Source: Aralia elata
Lineage: Eukaryota; Streptophyta; Magnoliopsida; Apiales; Araliaceae
Direction of reading: 5' to 3'
NCBI GenBank assembly: GCA_034770075.1
Contig: CM068379.1
Span: 45,205,130 to 45,269,129, forward strand
Length of the DNA stretch: 64,000 nucleotides
The notes beneath the pieces are model-generated. The model saw only the letters and a program-made list of their open reading frames with translations, was not told the DNA's origin and did no database searches. Position numbers and translations under genes: made by a program. Shown here piece by piece: positions 25,270 to 35,902 of this stretch; position 1 is the first letter of the stretch; each line of letters starts with the position of its first letter.

Positions 25270-26826
25270 GTCTCCCACTTGCACTAAAGCCAATTGCTAT
25301 GGTATCTAATACCCTTCTTCTTTAAGTGACGATCATCCTGCTGTTGGATAAAGTTTCAGTAAGTGGATATGCAATGTTGTTCTTGAGAGTCCACTATCTC
25401 TATAGTGACTTCTTCTCTTTCAATGATTTCTCTAATCAAATGAAAGTGCCGCAACACATGTTTGAATCTAAGATGAGACTTAGGAACTATTCCTAGTTCT
25501 GTAATGAACTTTTCATCCAAATAATTAACTTGCAGCTTCATTTACAGCTATATACTTTGTCTTTGTCACTAAACCAACAACTCTTTGCTATTTGAAACTT
25601 TTTCAATTCACTGCACCACCATTCAAGGTAACGATTTACCTTAAAGTGGATTTGTTATCGTCTTGGATAGTCTGAAAAACTTGAGTCTGTTTAACCCTCT
25701 AGTTTTAATTCAGACCTACCATGAATCATGATCACATTCTCAATACCGATTAAGTATTTAAAGATATTTTTCACTGTCTTACAGTGATCATCTCCAGAAT
25801 ATGACTGATCAACATCAGGCCTTGTATATTTATTGCATACATGATAGTAACTCATGCGATCTCTCTTTCATTGAGGACAATTTAAAGAGATACACTCCAT
25901 GGCTCATCATCATGAGATCTCTCTTGGAGTTTGACATGCTAAACGCCTTTAGCATCGAATGAATATACATTCCTTGGGTTAAACCGAGTATCTTTTTAAA
26001 TCTATCTATATAGATTTATATCCCCAATTTATAGGATGCTCCTCCCAAGTTATTCATGGAGGAATATTTAGACAATTTTATCTTTACTGATTATAACATT
26101 GGTATGTCATTCCTTATCAGTAGTATATCAACATATAATACTAGGAATGTCACAGCGCTCCCACTGACCCTTTTGTACCCACTAGGTTCATTCTCGTTTT
26201 TGATAAAATCAAACTCTTTTGATTGTCTCATCAAAACGAATGTTCCATCTTTGAGAAGCTTGCTTCAATCCATAAATGGATCGTTGTACCTTACATACAC
26301 CATTTGCTTCAACCTTTGAAACCGGTGAGAAGATTTCATGATGAACAACTCCTTGCCATTATTTGAAATCTTTTGTCACCATTCTGGCCTTACAGGTCTC
26401 CACCTTGCCATCTGCTTCAGTCTTTCTCTTAAAGTCCTATTTACACTCTATAGGCACTTGGCCTTTTGGTGGAGTAACTAGAGTCTATACTTGGTTCTCA
26501 TATATGGAGTCCATTTCGGATTTCATGGGCATCTGCCACTTCTCTGAGTATCCACTACTCATAGCCTCATCGTATATAACTGGATCATCATCCTTTATGA
26601 TACGTACCTCATCATCATCCTCTATGATGAATCCATACCTCCTAGGTATCTTCGGTACTCTTCCAGATTTACGATTCGGTTGAGGTATAATGGGTCTATC
26701 TACAGGTTCCTCGATTTGGCTTAAAATGCTTTGTGGTTCTTGAACTCCTTCAAGATCTATTATCCTCCTACTAGCTCCTTCAATGATAAACACTTTTATC
26801 CAAGAAAGCAGCGTGTTTCGCAACAA
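25270..26826 (-). pseudogene. Ang-3 pol remnant: linker, RT and RNase H
   Basis: The linker and RT start are an open stretch at 26485-26826 on the minus strand (VFIIEGASRRIIDLEGVQEP, RPIIPQPNRKSGRVPKIP, IYDEAMSSGYSEKWQM). RT upstream of the catalytic box is shortened near 26320. The RT box at 26127-26135 is YVD followed by ILLIRND, lacking one Asp. The RNase H end at 25356-25541 reads KLQVNYLDEKFITELGIV. Several stops and shifts lie between these pieces. Confidence 0.85.
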
Positions 26827-27660
26827 ACACCTTTTGCTTAGTAGGATTATAGAACTCTTATCCTAAACTTACTTTAGGAAGTTCCACAAATCTGCATTTG
26901 TCAGATTTTTGTTCCAAGCTTATCCTTTTTGAAACCTTTTCACATAAGCTGGACAACCCCTTATCTTAACATACTTAAGACTAGGAATCCTCTCTATCCA
27001 TAACTTTTATGGAGTCTTGGGGCCGAATTTTGAGGTTACCTTATTTTGTAGATATACAACCGTTTCTAGGGCATAACCCCAGATGGATACTAGAATGTCG
27101 GTAAAAATTATTATGGACCGCACCATGTCCAACAAGTGTATAATTTCTCCTTTTAGATACACCAATCAATTATTACGTATCATGAAGCGTCCATTATGAG
27201 AAAATACCATTTTGAGATGATCTAGAAACTCATTGTACAAGTATTCCTTCCTCGATCTGATCAAAGAATCTTAATACTTTGTCAATTTGTTTCACTTCTG
27301 AATTCTTTGAACCTTTCAAATGATTCAGACTTGTATTTCATCAAATACACATATTCAACTCTTTGAATGATCATCTTCTTTTCTTTTACTAGTTTGTTCA
27401 ATTTGCAAAATTATTTTTCATGTAAGTCAAGTTTACAAAGTCCATCAAGTAATCTTCCAGTTTCAAGCAAAACATTATCATTATAAATAGAATAACAATT
27501 ATTCTTAAATATAATACCAGAACCTTCCTTGTCCAACAACGAAAGTAATAATGTTTCTAAAGAGAACTGAAACATAATAATAACTTATTAACTTAATAGA
27601 CTTACCCGTAGGCAACACTAAACTATAAGTTTCTACGGCTAATGTAACAACCATTGCTCC
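26827..27660 (-). pseudogene. Ang-3 integrase remnant with internal deletion
   Basis: Alignable at nucleotide level with Ang-1 and Ang-2 integrase. At 27370-27375 a single GATGAT (minus) joins the end of the spacer (AAGAAAAGAA side) to CATTCAAAGAG. Ang-2 has two GATGAT copies 276 bp apart with the zinc motif and first catalytic Asp between them. One extra base after the junction, shared with Ang-4, shifts the frame. Confidence 0.82.
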
Positions 27661-28640
27661 ATTCTCTGCACGTAAGATTACTTACTCTTTGTTTAGCTTT
27701 CTACTTCTGCTTAGTCTCTGCATTGGATTGCATATGTGAGAACTATAGCCGGTATCCAATACCCAAGTAGAACCTTGACTTATAGAAAGATTTATTTCAA
27801 TCAAGAACAAAGCTATATCTGTAACTGAAGCTTCACTAAGCTTCTTCTGGTTAGCCTATGCAAGATGCTCCTTACAGTTTCCTTTCCAGTGTCCAGGCTT
27901 ATTGCAGTGGAAGCAAACTCCTTTGTTATCCGCATCAGTTTTGTTCTTATTATCCTTTATTTTTGCCTTTCCTTATACCTTTTTTGAATTATTCTTCTTT
28001 TCAAAAGATCCTTTGGCCCCTACCAGTAAGACTTAGTCTTTCTTGGTTGGAAAATGACTCTTTACAGTTTTCAACATGTTTAAGCAACTCAGGCAGGCTG
28101 CCATATAACTTGTTCATGTGGAAATTCACAATATATTTATGAGAAAGAGTCCGGAAGTGATTGCAAGATCAAATCTTAGATCAACTCTCCATCCATTACA
28201 AAACCTAGTTGTCCCAATTGTACAATCAGATTGATCATTTTAGGACATTTGTCTGTAGTGCCATCGGTCATTCTAGATCGGAAGAGCTCCTTAGATACCT
28301 GATATCTAATAGTACTACTTTCCTCACCATTTAACTCCTTGAAGGTGCAGGAGTATAGTAGGAGCATCCATAGTTTTATGCTGACGCTGAAGCTCGTTAC
28401 TCATGGATGCGAGCATGATGCATTGAGCCAACTGTGCATCATCTTGCCACTTTTTAAAAGTAGCAATATCTTCCTCAGAGGCATTATCTGCAACTATTAC
28501 AGGGATAGACATATTAAGGACATAAGATAGCTTTTCAGCCTTGAGAACTATTCTCAGATTCCTTAACCAATCCATGTAATTCGGTCCGGTTAATTAGCAT
28601 CTAATATGTTACGCAGTGATAGTGAATTAGACTTTGTAAA
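27661..28640 (-). pseudogene. Ang-3 gag and protease remnant
   Basis: The canonical start codon position (28635 region) reads AAG, and the following GATGCTAATTAACCGG carries the same lesion as Ang-4. A downstream in-frame ATG opens MDWLRNLRIVLKAEKLSYVL at 28575-28324, the best-preserved Gag N-terminal segment in the nest. The CCHC knuckle CFHCNKPGHWKGNC (near 27905) is intact. The protease motif WVLDTGYSSHIC (near 27755) keeps DTG. Stops and shifts separate these blocks, including TAG after HLA near 27855. Confidence 0.85.
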
Positions 28641-28838
28641 TATTCTGTAAATGAATTTGTAATTTAACAATATTTTAGCATACATTCATTTTATTAATCA
28701 TAAAAATAAATTAGGTCTTTATTTAAATTGGTATCTCCCACTATTTTTCATCAAACTATATTACCCTCATTATATAGTTTAGCAAATTTAAATAAAGATT
28801 TGCTAGTGAGAATAAGGATCCCATTTCAAATGTATATA

Positions 28839-29131
28839 GCCTTGTATGACATAACAAACGATATATAAATAAATAGGTAGACAACTATTGTCAATTATAT
28901 CACTATGTAACTCCTTATATTTTGCCTTTTAGATTATTTTGATCAAGTGTGACACATCCAAATCAAAATTATCTAAGTTAAGTCCAACCCAGCACTTCCA
29001 TATATTCAAAAGAAAAACATTGTCCTTGCGTGACACAACAAAACAACATCGTTCAATCTATTTATAAACATTAAATGTGATAAAACAACATCTCAAAAAA
29101 TTAAGATAAGCCTTGTGTGACACAACAAACT
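28839..29131 (-). repeat. Four-fold palindromic leader motif in Ang-3
   Basis: The copies read CCTTGTATGACATAACAAAC, CAAGTGTGACACATCC, CCTTGCGTGACACAACAAAA and CCTTGTGTGACACAACAAAC. Spacing is about 104, 80 and 87 bp, close to the 105, 82 and 88 bp of Ang-4. Confidence 0.8.
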
Positions 29132-30002
29132 TATAATGATTAATTGATACTCTATCGGTTTATCATGCTAGAAAGTGACGTTCGATATTCCAAATATCTT
29201 TGAACGCTTAGGACTTAATATAAATTCTTTTAGGGGTTTGTTATTATTTGTCTCATCTTGATTAGCGCGCATGCACATATATATAAAATACGCGTCATAT
29301 TATTTAACATGCGAAGCATGTTAGATAATATATAATATATACATAGTTAGCATGCACATATAGAATACTATATTCTACCCGGATTGATTACGGAGTTTTA
29401 TTCTAGTTTGGTTCACTAGAGCCACCAAGTGAACCAAAAGGTTAAACCTAGGGTGCAAGAACTGAATTTAAATATAACTATTACATTTAAACCAGGGCTC
29501 CATTACAAACGGGTCTTCAAGCGCTCCTTGCTCCTTTGTCTCCAATTCTTCAAAATAATTCTAACTAATCCTATTACATAAACTATTTAAAATAAATAGA
29601 AACCTTGATCAGCAGTCAAAGAGAAGTACATAGGAGGGAGATAGAATTTACATTAAGAAAAAATTAGAAAAGACGAGGTACGCAGACCCCATTTATAAAA
29701 AAACCCATTCATTCAAGCATCCTCTAAAATAAATCCAATCACACATTGATTAATAGTCCATAATCAATCCCTATTTATTATCATACATATCTACATATGC
29801 ATCAATAAATAATATTTATCTCATGAATAATAAAACCATTTCATATATGCAATTATATCATTTAATGGGCAATTTAAAGTTGCATGAAATCTAATTTCAT
29901 GTATAAAATAACTCTTTATTTTAATTATAAAACCATGTAAAATAACTCTTTATTTTATTTCTTGAAAAATTGTAAAATAATCAAAATCGGATAATCTGCC
30001 AG

Positions 30003-30170
30003 ACCGGCGCAGCTGCACCAGCTTTGTGAAGAAAAGCGTCGTTGTTGCGCTAGGCGCTGTTGCGCCAGATTTATGAAGGGATACGGCGCTGCTGCGCCGT
30101 GTCGTGTCCAGGCAAGGATATGGCGCTGCTGCGCCACGTCTAACAAAGGGACACGGCACAGCTACGCCAG
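30003..30170 (-). repeat. GC-rich hairpin repeats in Ang-3 leader
   Basis: GGCGCTGCTGCGCC occurs at 30085-30098 and 30122-30135 as GGCGC/GCGCC stems around TGCT. Related copies sit at 30005-30070 and 30150-30170. It occupies the same place as the GGCGCGGCCGCGCC block of Ang-4. Confidence 0.85.
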
Positions 30171-30358
30171 ATCGTCAGAACTGTTTTCTAAATTTTCCTG
30201 CAGTCGCGAATTTCATCAATTTTTCATCCAAAACTTGATTTTCTGCAATTGTTTTCAAAACCCATGATTTTATACAACATTTTATGCCCAATAAATTGTT
30301 CCAAACACATACTCATACATATACGGAATCAAAACAATTAATAATTAGCATAAAGTTT

Positions 30359-30372
30359 GGCTCTTGATACCA
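30359..30372 (-). promoter_or_regulatory. Ang-3 primer binding site with one extra base
   Basis: The plus strand reads GGCTCTTGATACCA. It is the usual GGCTCTGATACCA complement with one inserted T, which would weaken primer tRNA pairing. Confidence 0.8.
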
Positions 30373-30373
30373 C

Positions 30374-32140
30374 TGTTAGGTTTGTATATAACACGAACAT
30401 GCAATCAAATTACATAAATAAAGCGGAAGCGCGATAAAATCAGATTTTAAAATTTTATACAAACCATCACCATGATCTTTCTTTATGCACAATTATTAAT
30501 TAAACGAAAGAGATGAAGAATAAGAATTATACCCTTGTAGAATTCTAGCTTCCTCAGGTACAAGTTCAACTCCAACTCCTCTGCGTTCTCCTTGAATTCC
30601 ACATATTAAATTCATTCTTTTGATCAACATTAGTCACCCAAGTGTTTGGCCTTTAGAGGTGATCCACCAAGGAATAATACTTGTTCAAAAAGATGAGTGT
30701 TGACAAAACCCTAGTTTCTATCTTTATAGAAATTGTAAGTACTCTCCACAATTCTTATGCAAGAGTGTGTAACCCTAATCTATGATAAGACTCCTCTTAT
30801 TTATAGATGTAGGAAAACCCTTCCCTAAACTATTTAGGATTAGGGTTTCTATTCTAATTAAACTCCTTTAATTAATTATACTCCTAATCAAATTAGAAAT
30901 TCATGAGAGAGAGTACTTCTATTAATTTATTCTCAATCCCTATTAGGAATTAAATAATAGTAATAGTAATAATAATAATAATAAGACTCCTCTTATTAAT
31001 TTATATTTAATATTTTTAAAATATTAAATAATAAATATTAAGCTATTTAATTTACTCTATCTCCATAGATTAAATTAAATACACTTAATTTATTATTACA
31101 ATTATGTCATTTACTTCTTAAACAAATATTTTTCTCTTGCGGTGTGACCCTTTAGGTTCTCCATATTAAACCGGTTGTGAATAAATCAATTAGAACAATT
31201 CTAACCTTATTTAAATAAATAAATTGAATTATTTAATTCATTTAAATAAATAATATTTATTCTCCAATAAGGGTAAGCCTCCTTAGCGATCAATGACTTT
31301 TCAGATAATATAGATTTCAACATTAATCACAAAAGAACCTTTCAGTGAATAGTTACTGTACAATTCAATCCTTCTATCATACAATGTCCTAATTAAATAT
31401 AAGACATGAAATTACTATCAAGTCTTATTTTCTTTAATTATATGTATTTCGATTCTCAAATGCACAACTCTAAATAATGCAAATTAGAAACTCCTTTCTA
31501 ATTTCATTCTGCCTTGGCCAAGGACTATTAAGTTGTCATTTATCGAATCACATAGGACATTCACATCTTTTACTAGATGTGGTAGATTCTTTGTTGATCA
31601 TTCACCTATCTACATGTACAACTTATTATACTCAATCATACCCTTTGATATACCCTAAAGGTCTTAAGGGATATGTTAACGTATAACTCATCATACACAA
31701 GATACTATGATGATCTCAAGTCCAAGGATCACTTATACTACTATCACTAGAGGAATTCCTATTAATAGGCAAGTAAAACTCCATTAGGTATTCCTTAGCG
31801 AGTCACGTTCAGTGAACTAATTCTCCAATAAGCACCTACATACTTGCTTTAGTGTCTCCACACAAATGATTATGAGATCAATCATCCTCTTCATAAGAGC
31901 AAGCAACGTATGTACTAATCTATCCGAATTCATTAATCCCCTTTTTAGCAATCCAATGATTAGGAACGATTTTTGTTTTAAGCTTTCTAAGAATTTAGAT
32001 CTCATTAGCATGATCATCATCATGATTCTAAAAGCATTGCTTAAAACTATGGGTTTATCACATATTAAATAACAGCACCATGTAGATAAAGTAAAATGCC
32101 TTTAATACTTTTATTAATAACCGAATAAGATTACAAAGTA
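30374..32140 (-). mobile_element. Ang-3 5' LTR, main piece
   Basis: TGTTAGG at 30374 runs to AAGTA at 32136-32140, the TSD of Tek-1. The LTR continues at 44906 for its last 54 bases. Confidence 0.9.
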
Positions 32141-32282
32141 TGTAATGCCCGTGAATTTTGAACGTCCTTATTAATTAAATCTAATTTAATTCAATGAGTT
32201 AACGTTGTGTTCTATTTAAATCAGCTTGGGTTAATTGGTGGGAGATGTATAAGATGTGTCTATACTCGTGTTGGCAGGTATG

Positions 32283-32525
32283 ATATAACTATGGTTAAGA
32301 GATAACCATAGGTGAGTCAACTGTAGGAATTGGTGGGTAATGACTAAAATGGCCAAGAGTGGTTAATAACCAAGGTAATTATGTAAGGGCAATAACCATT
32401 GTATATCCAAGTGGTTAATAACCAATGAAATGATGGCGGGATAATAACCATTGTGTTTAACCAATGTAATGATGGCAAGATAATAACCAATGTCTAATAA
32501 CCAATGAAGAATGGGTAATAACTAA
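32283..32525 (+). repeat. ATAACCAATG-type repeats in Tek-1 U3
   Basis: About nine copies of a word like TAATAACCAATG or ATAACCATTG recur 170 to 410 bp upstream of the TATA box. CCAAT-like words at this distance suggest an enhancer; that is inferred. The block is identical in the 3' LTR at 41510-41752. Confidence 0.75.
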
Positions 32526-32695
32526 TGGATAATTAAGATTTTGCGAAAAGACTATTTTAACCTTGAAAGAGGTTGGGAAAGGACTAAAATACCCTTGAGG
32601 AAGTTGCTAGGAAACTTCCTACTATTGATGAATTGACCAAATTGCCCTTGCCTAGTCATGATTAATGACTATTTTGCCCATGGTCTCTACTTTCC

Positions 32696-32703
32696 TATAA
32701 ATA
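32696..32703 (+). promoter_or_regulatory. Tek-1 TATA box
   Basis: TATAAATA in the context CCTATAAATAGG, a plant core promoter. The copy in the 3' LTR is at 41923-41930. Transcription is expected to start about 30 bp downstream. Confidence 0.75.
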
Positions 32704-33479
32704 GGACCCCTCACCAAAGTTAACAAGAGTTGGCTCACTTATTATTCACCAAGTGTAGAGAGAGTTTGTGAGTTGGAAGAGAGAAGCAAGAACAAATCTT
32801 GTGGGAGAAAGAAGAGGGTCTTGATTGTTTAGGCCATCCCCATTCACAACCTATTTTGGGAAGGAAAAGAAGAAGAAGAAATCAAAAAGGTATAACTCCA
32901 AACTTTAAGCTATTTTAATGTGTTTGGACATAGATCCTTGAAGTTTTATGTTCTTGATGGCTAGAACCTTATGATAAGGTTAGATCTTGAATATATAATG
33001 TTTTGCTTGTTCATATGTGTGAGTTTATGTTGGAAAAATTTAGAAGAAAGGAAGTAAAGGAGATTTCCGGAAATTTTATTTGAAAAAGGTTGTTATATGC
33101 TTGTCATTTTGAAATCTATAAAGGGATCTTGTGATTTTCTTTCTTGATATGCTAGATCCATAGGTTAGGGACAAAATCCCTTTTGAATCACTCAAATATG
33201 TTGAAAAATGAGCAAACCATGAATTTATTACCAAAGCATGCCAACTGTTGAACAACCTTGCTGACCCCTGACTTTGAGCCTGTTTTCCGAGACCTAGACA
33301 TAACCAAATTTGATGTTTGATAAATGAAAAGTGTAGTTCAGGAAGATACGAATCCAACAAAATCGACGGATCGTAAATCGAAGTTGTAGATTTCGTTTTA
33401 TGAAGGTTTTGGTGAAAGACCCCAAATCTGGAAATCAAGAACGAAAATTAGAAAAAAAAAATTAACTATTTGTTATTTA

Positions 33480-34300
33480 ATTATGTTTAAATAATAAATA
33501 AAGTTAAGTAATTGATTAATTATTATTAAATAATGATTAAGGATAATTAAGAATTGTAAATTAATTATTTATGATTTGATTAACTTTAAAATATAAATAA
33601 ACCTAATTAGTTATTATTTATTATTAAATAATAACTAAAGATAATTAGTACTCACTTATTAGTTATTTATTATTTGATTAACATTAAATAATAAATAAAC
33701 CTAATTAGTTATTATTAAATAATAACTAAAGATAATTCTTATTCACTAAGTAATTATTTATTACTTGATTAACCTTAAATAATAAATAAATCTAATTAAT
33801 AAATAAATCTAATTAGTTATTATTTATTATTAAATAATAACTAAAGATAATTCATATTTACTAACTAATTATTTATTATTTAATTAACTTTAAATAATAA
33901 ATAAATCTAATTAGCTATTATTTATTATTAAATAATAACTAAAGATAATTATTACTTACTAATTAATTATTTATTATTTGATTAACTTTAAATAATAAAT
34001 AAACTTAATTAGTTATTATTTATTATTAAATAATAACTAAAGGTAATTCATATTTACTAATTAATTATTTTTTTTAATAACTAAAGATAATTGTTACTCA
34101 CTAATTAATTATTATTTGATTAAACTTTAAATAATAAACAAACCTAATTAATTATTATTTAATCTTAAATAATAATTAAAGACAATTAAAAATTTATAAT
34201 TCGATTATTATTTAATTAATAATTAAATAATAAGTGAATATAATTAGTTATTAATTACTATTAATAATAACTAAAGATAATTAATTAATTACTATTTAAT
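33480..34300. repeat. About 98-bp AT-rich tandem array in Tek-1 LTR
   Basis: ACTAAAGATAATT recurs at 33634, 33725, 33840, 33938, 34036 and 34080, mostly 91 to 98 bp apart. Each unit has a near-palindrome of the type AGTTATTATTTATTATT mirrored by AATAATAACT. The array recurs at about 42707-43510. It includes the 17-bp length difference between the LTRs. Confidence 0.85.
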
Positions 34301-35699
34301 AGTAATTAAATGAAGATAGAGTTAATAAAATAGAGAGAGTTTAATAACCCATTAATTAAACAATCATAACAAATTGTTTAAGGGTTTAATAAATGAATAT
34401 TACTTAAGAAAAAGTAATGTTAATTAATTGAACAATTATTACTAATTGTTTAAGGGTTTAATAAGTGTTTATCACTTAAGGGAAACATTGTTAATTAATT
34501 AAACCATCAACCTAGAGATCCATTAAAGTGTCTTATAGGATTTATGATAGTTTATTAACTTATGTGTGCTATGTGAATTGCTTAATTGTTAAATAAATAG
34601 CATAAGTAAGCGTATCGATATACAACTACGCAGAACTAATTGATAGACCGACATTATCTATGTTAGGTTCTTCAAGGCCAAATAGTTAAAGCTAGAATTA
34701 TTTGTAGCTGAGCAGACAGGCAAGTTCCTAACCTTAAACTTCTTACATTATTGCAAGTTCCCTAACTCAAACTCGAGTTATTATTTTCGAAGCATGTTAG
34801 TGAATAATTATTGTCGATTATTCACATCTATACTATTTATTGAGATTCGCACATTGTGCAATTGAATTCCTATCCTATTATGATTGAACCGTAAATTTAA
34901 TTAAAGTTCTTTCAAGTATGAATTGTTTATGAGATCGATCTATGCTATTTGTATCAGCTAGATCCAGCATGTCTAAATTGGTTAAGACAATGGTATTTTA
35001 AAAGCTGTTCTTATTAAATTGTTGTGGTAAGAACTCTTGGCTGAGAAAAGGATAAACTTGTTTAAGGCATGATATCAATGCTGGTTATTAAGTGTTTATG
35101 CATAAATCACGGGGTATGAGAGGCTGATCCCCTCGATTACCAAAACTTTTTAAGAGGTCCAGCTTACATGCTGAGAACCTTGGAAAAACGTCCTTGGTTA
35201 TTTCAAACCACTCAGTAATTGTCATTCAATTATTCGAATATTCAACTGTTGTTTATTAATTCAATGCTCCTCCACACTCTTATACTGTTGTTGAACATTG
35301 AAAGCGAAATTTCCTTCTATCATGATATATCTCTTTGTGTATATACTTGCTAAGCAAATTAGTTGCTTATCCTTGCTATATCATGATCTTTATTTCAGCT
35401 AAGGCAGAAACGTCTAGGGGAGACAAAGGAAAAGGGAAGGTGCAAGAGTAGATGCCCGTTAGTGCCTATGTACTAGCTATTTCTGAATGTTGTTTGATTA
35501 AGTGAACCTTTATTTGTATTAAGAGTACGTTTTATGTTAAGGTTAAAGAACCTTGGGACCAGAATTGTAAGACTTTATTTCCATTCGATAAACAATGTAT
35601 GTTTATTATTCCGTATTTAGTTAGATAGTATGTTTGTCGTCGATTATCGTGAGCACCGAATTCTAGGTTAGGAAACCCGGATTTGGGGGTGTCACAGGT

Positions 35700-35713
35700 T
35701 GGTATCAAAGCTA
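35700..35713 (+). promoter_or_regulatory. Tek-1 primer binding site
   Basis: TGGTATCAAAGCTA starts three bases after the LTR. It matches the initiator tRNA-Met primer site with CAAAGC in place of CAGAGC. Confidence 0.85.
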
Positions 35714-35902
35714 TAGGTTATAAACGTTAGGAATGAGAAACCTAGGTTATAACCTTAGTAGAAAACTCATATAGAGTATGTAGGTAAGGGGTTGAGGAGA
35801 TTCATCGAGTTCTAGTTGTACCGAATAAAATATCATTTCATTTTATCAATGAATGTATTTTATTATGGTACTGATGTTGTTTATGGTGTGGTGTATTGTA
35901 GG

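Larger units (their letters stand above)
28641..30358 (-). other. Ang-3 untranslated leader
   Basis: A leader of 1.7 kb with the same organisation as in Ang-2 and Ang-4: four TTGTGTGACACAA motifs at 28839, 28943, 29023 and 29110, then the GC-rich hairpin block at 30003-30170. No supported ORF. Confidence 0.7.
32141..35696 (+). mobile_element. Tek-1 5' LTR
   Basis: A 3,556-bp LTR with CCAAT-like repeats, TATA box, an AT-rich repeat array and possible splice sites. It differs from the 3' LTR by an extra 17-bp duplication in the array (near 33800) and one A near 35190. The antisense 120-codon reading frame at 33076-33438 recurs in the other LTR and is not supported as a gene. Confidence 0.93.

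Noticed and set aside
33076..33438. A 120-codon antisense reading frame present in both Tek-1 LTRs (also 42303-42665).
   Set aside because: It is duplicated only because the LTRs are near-identical copies; there is no domain resemblance or start context.
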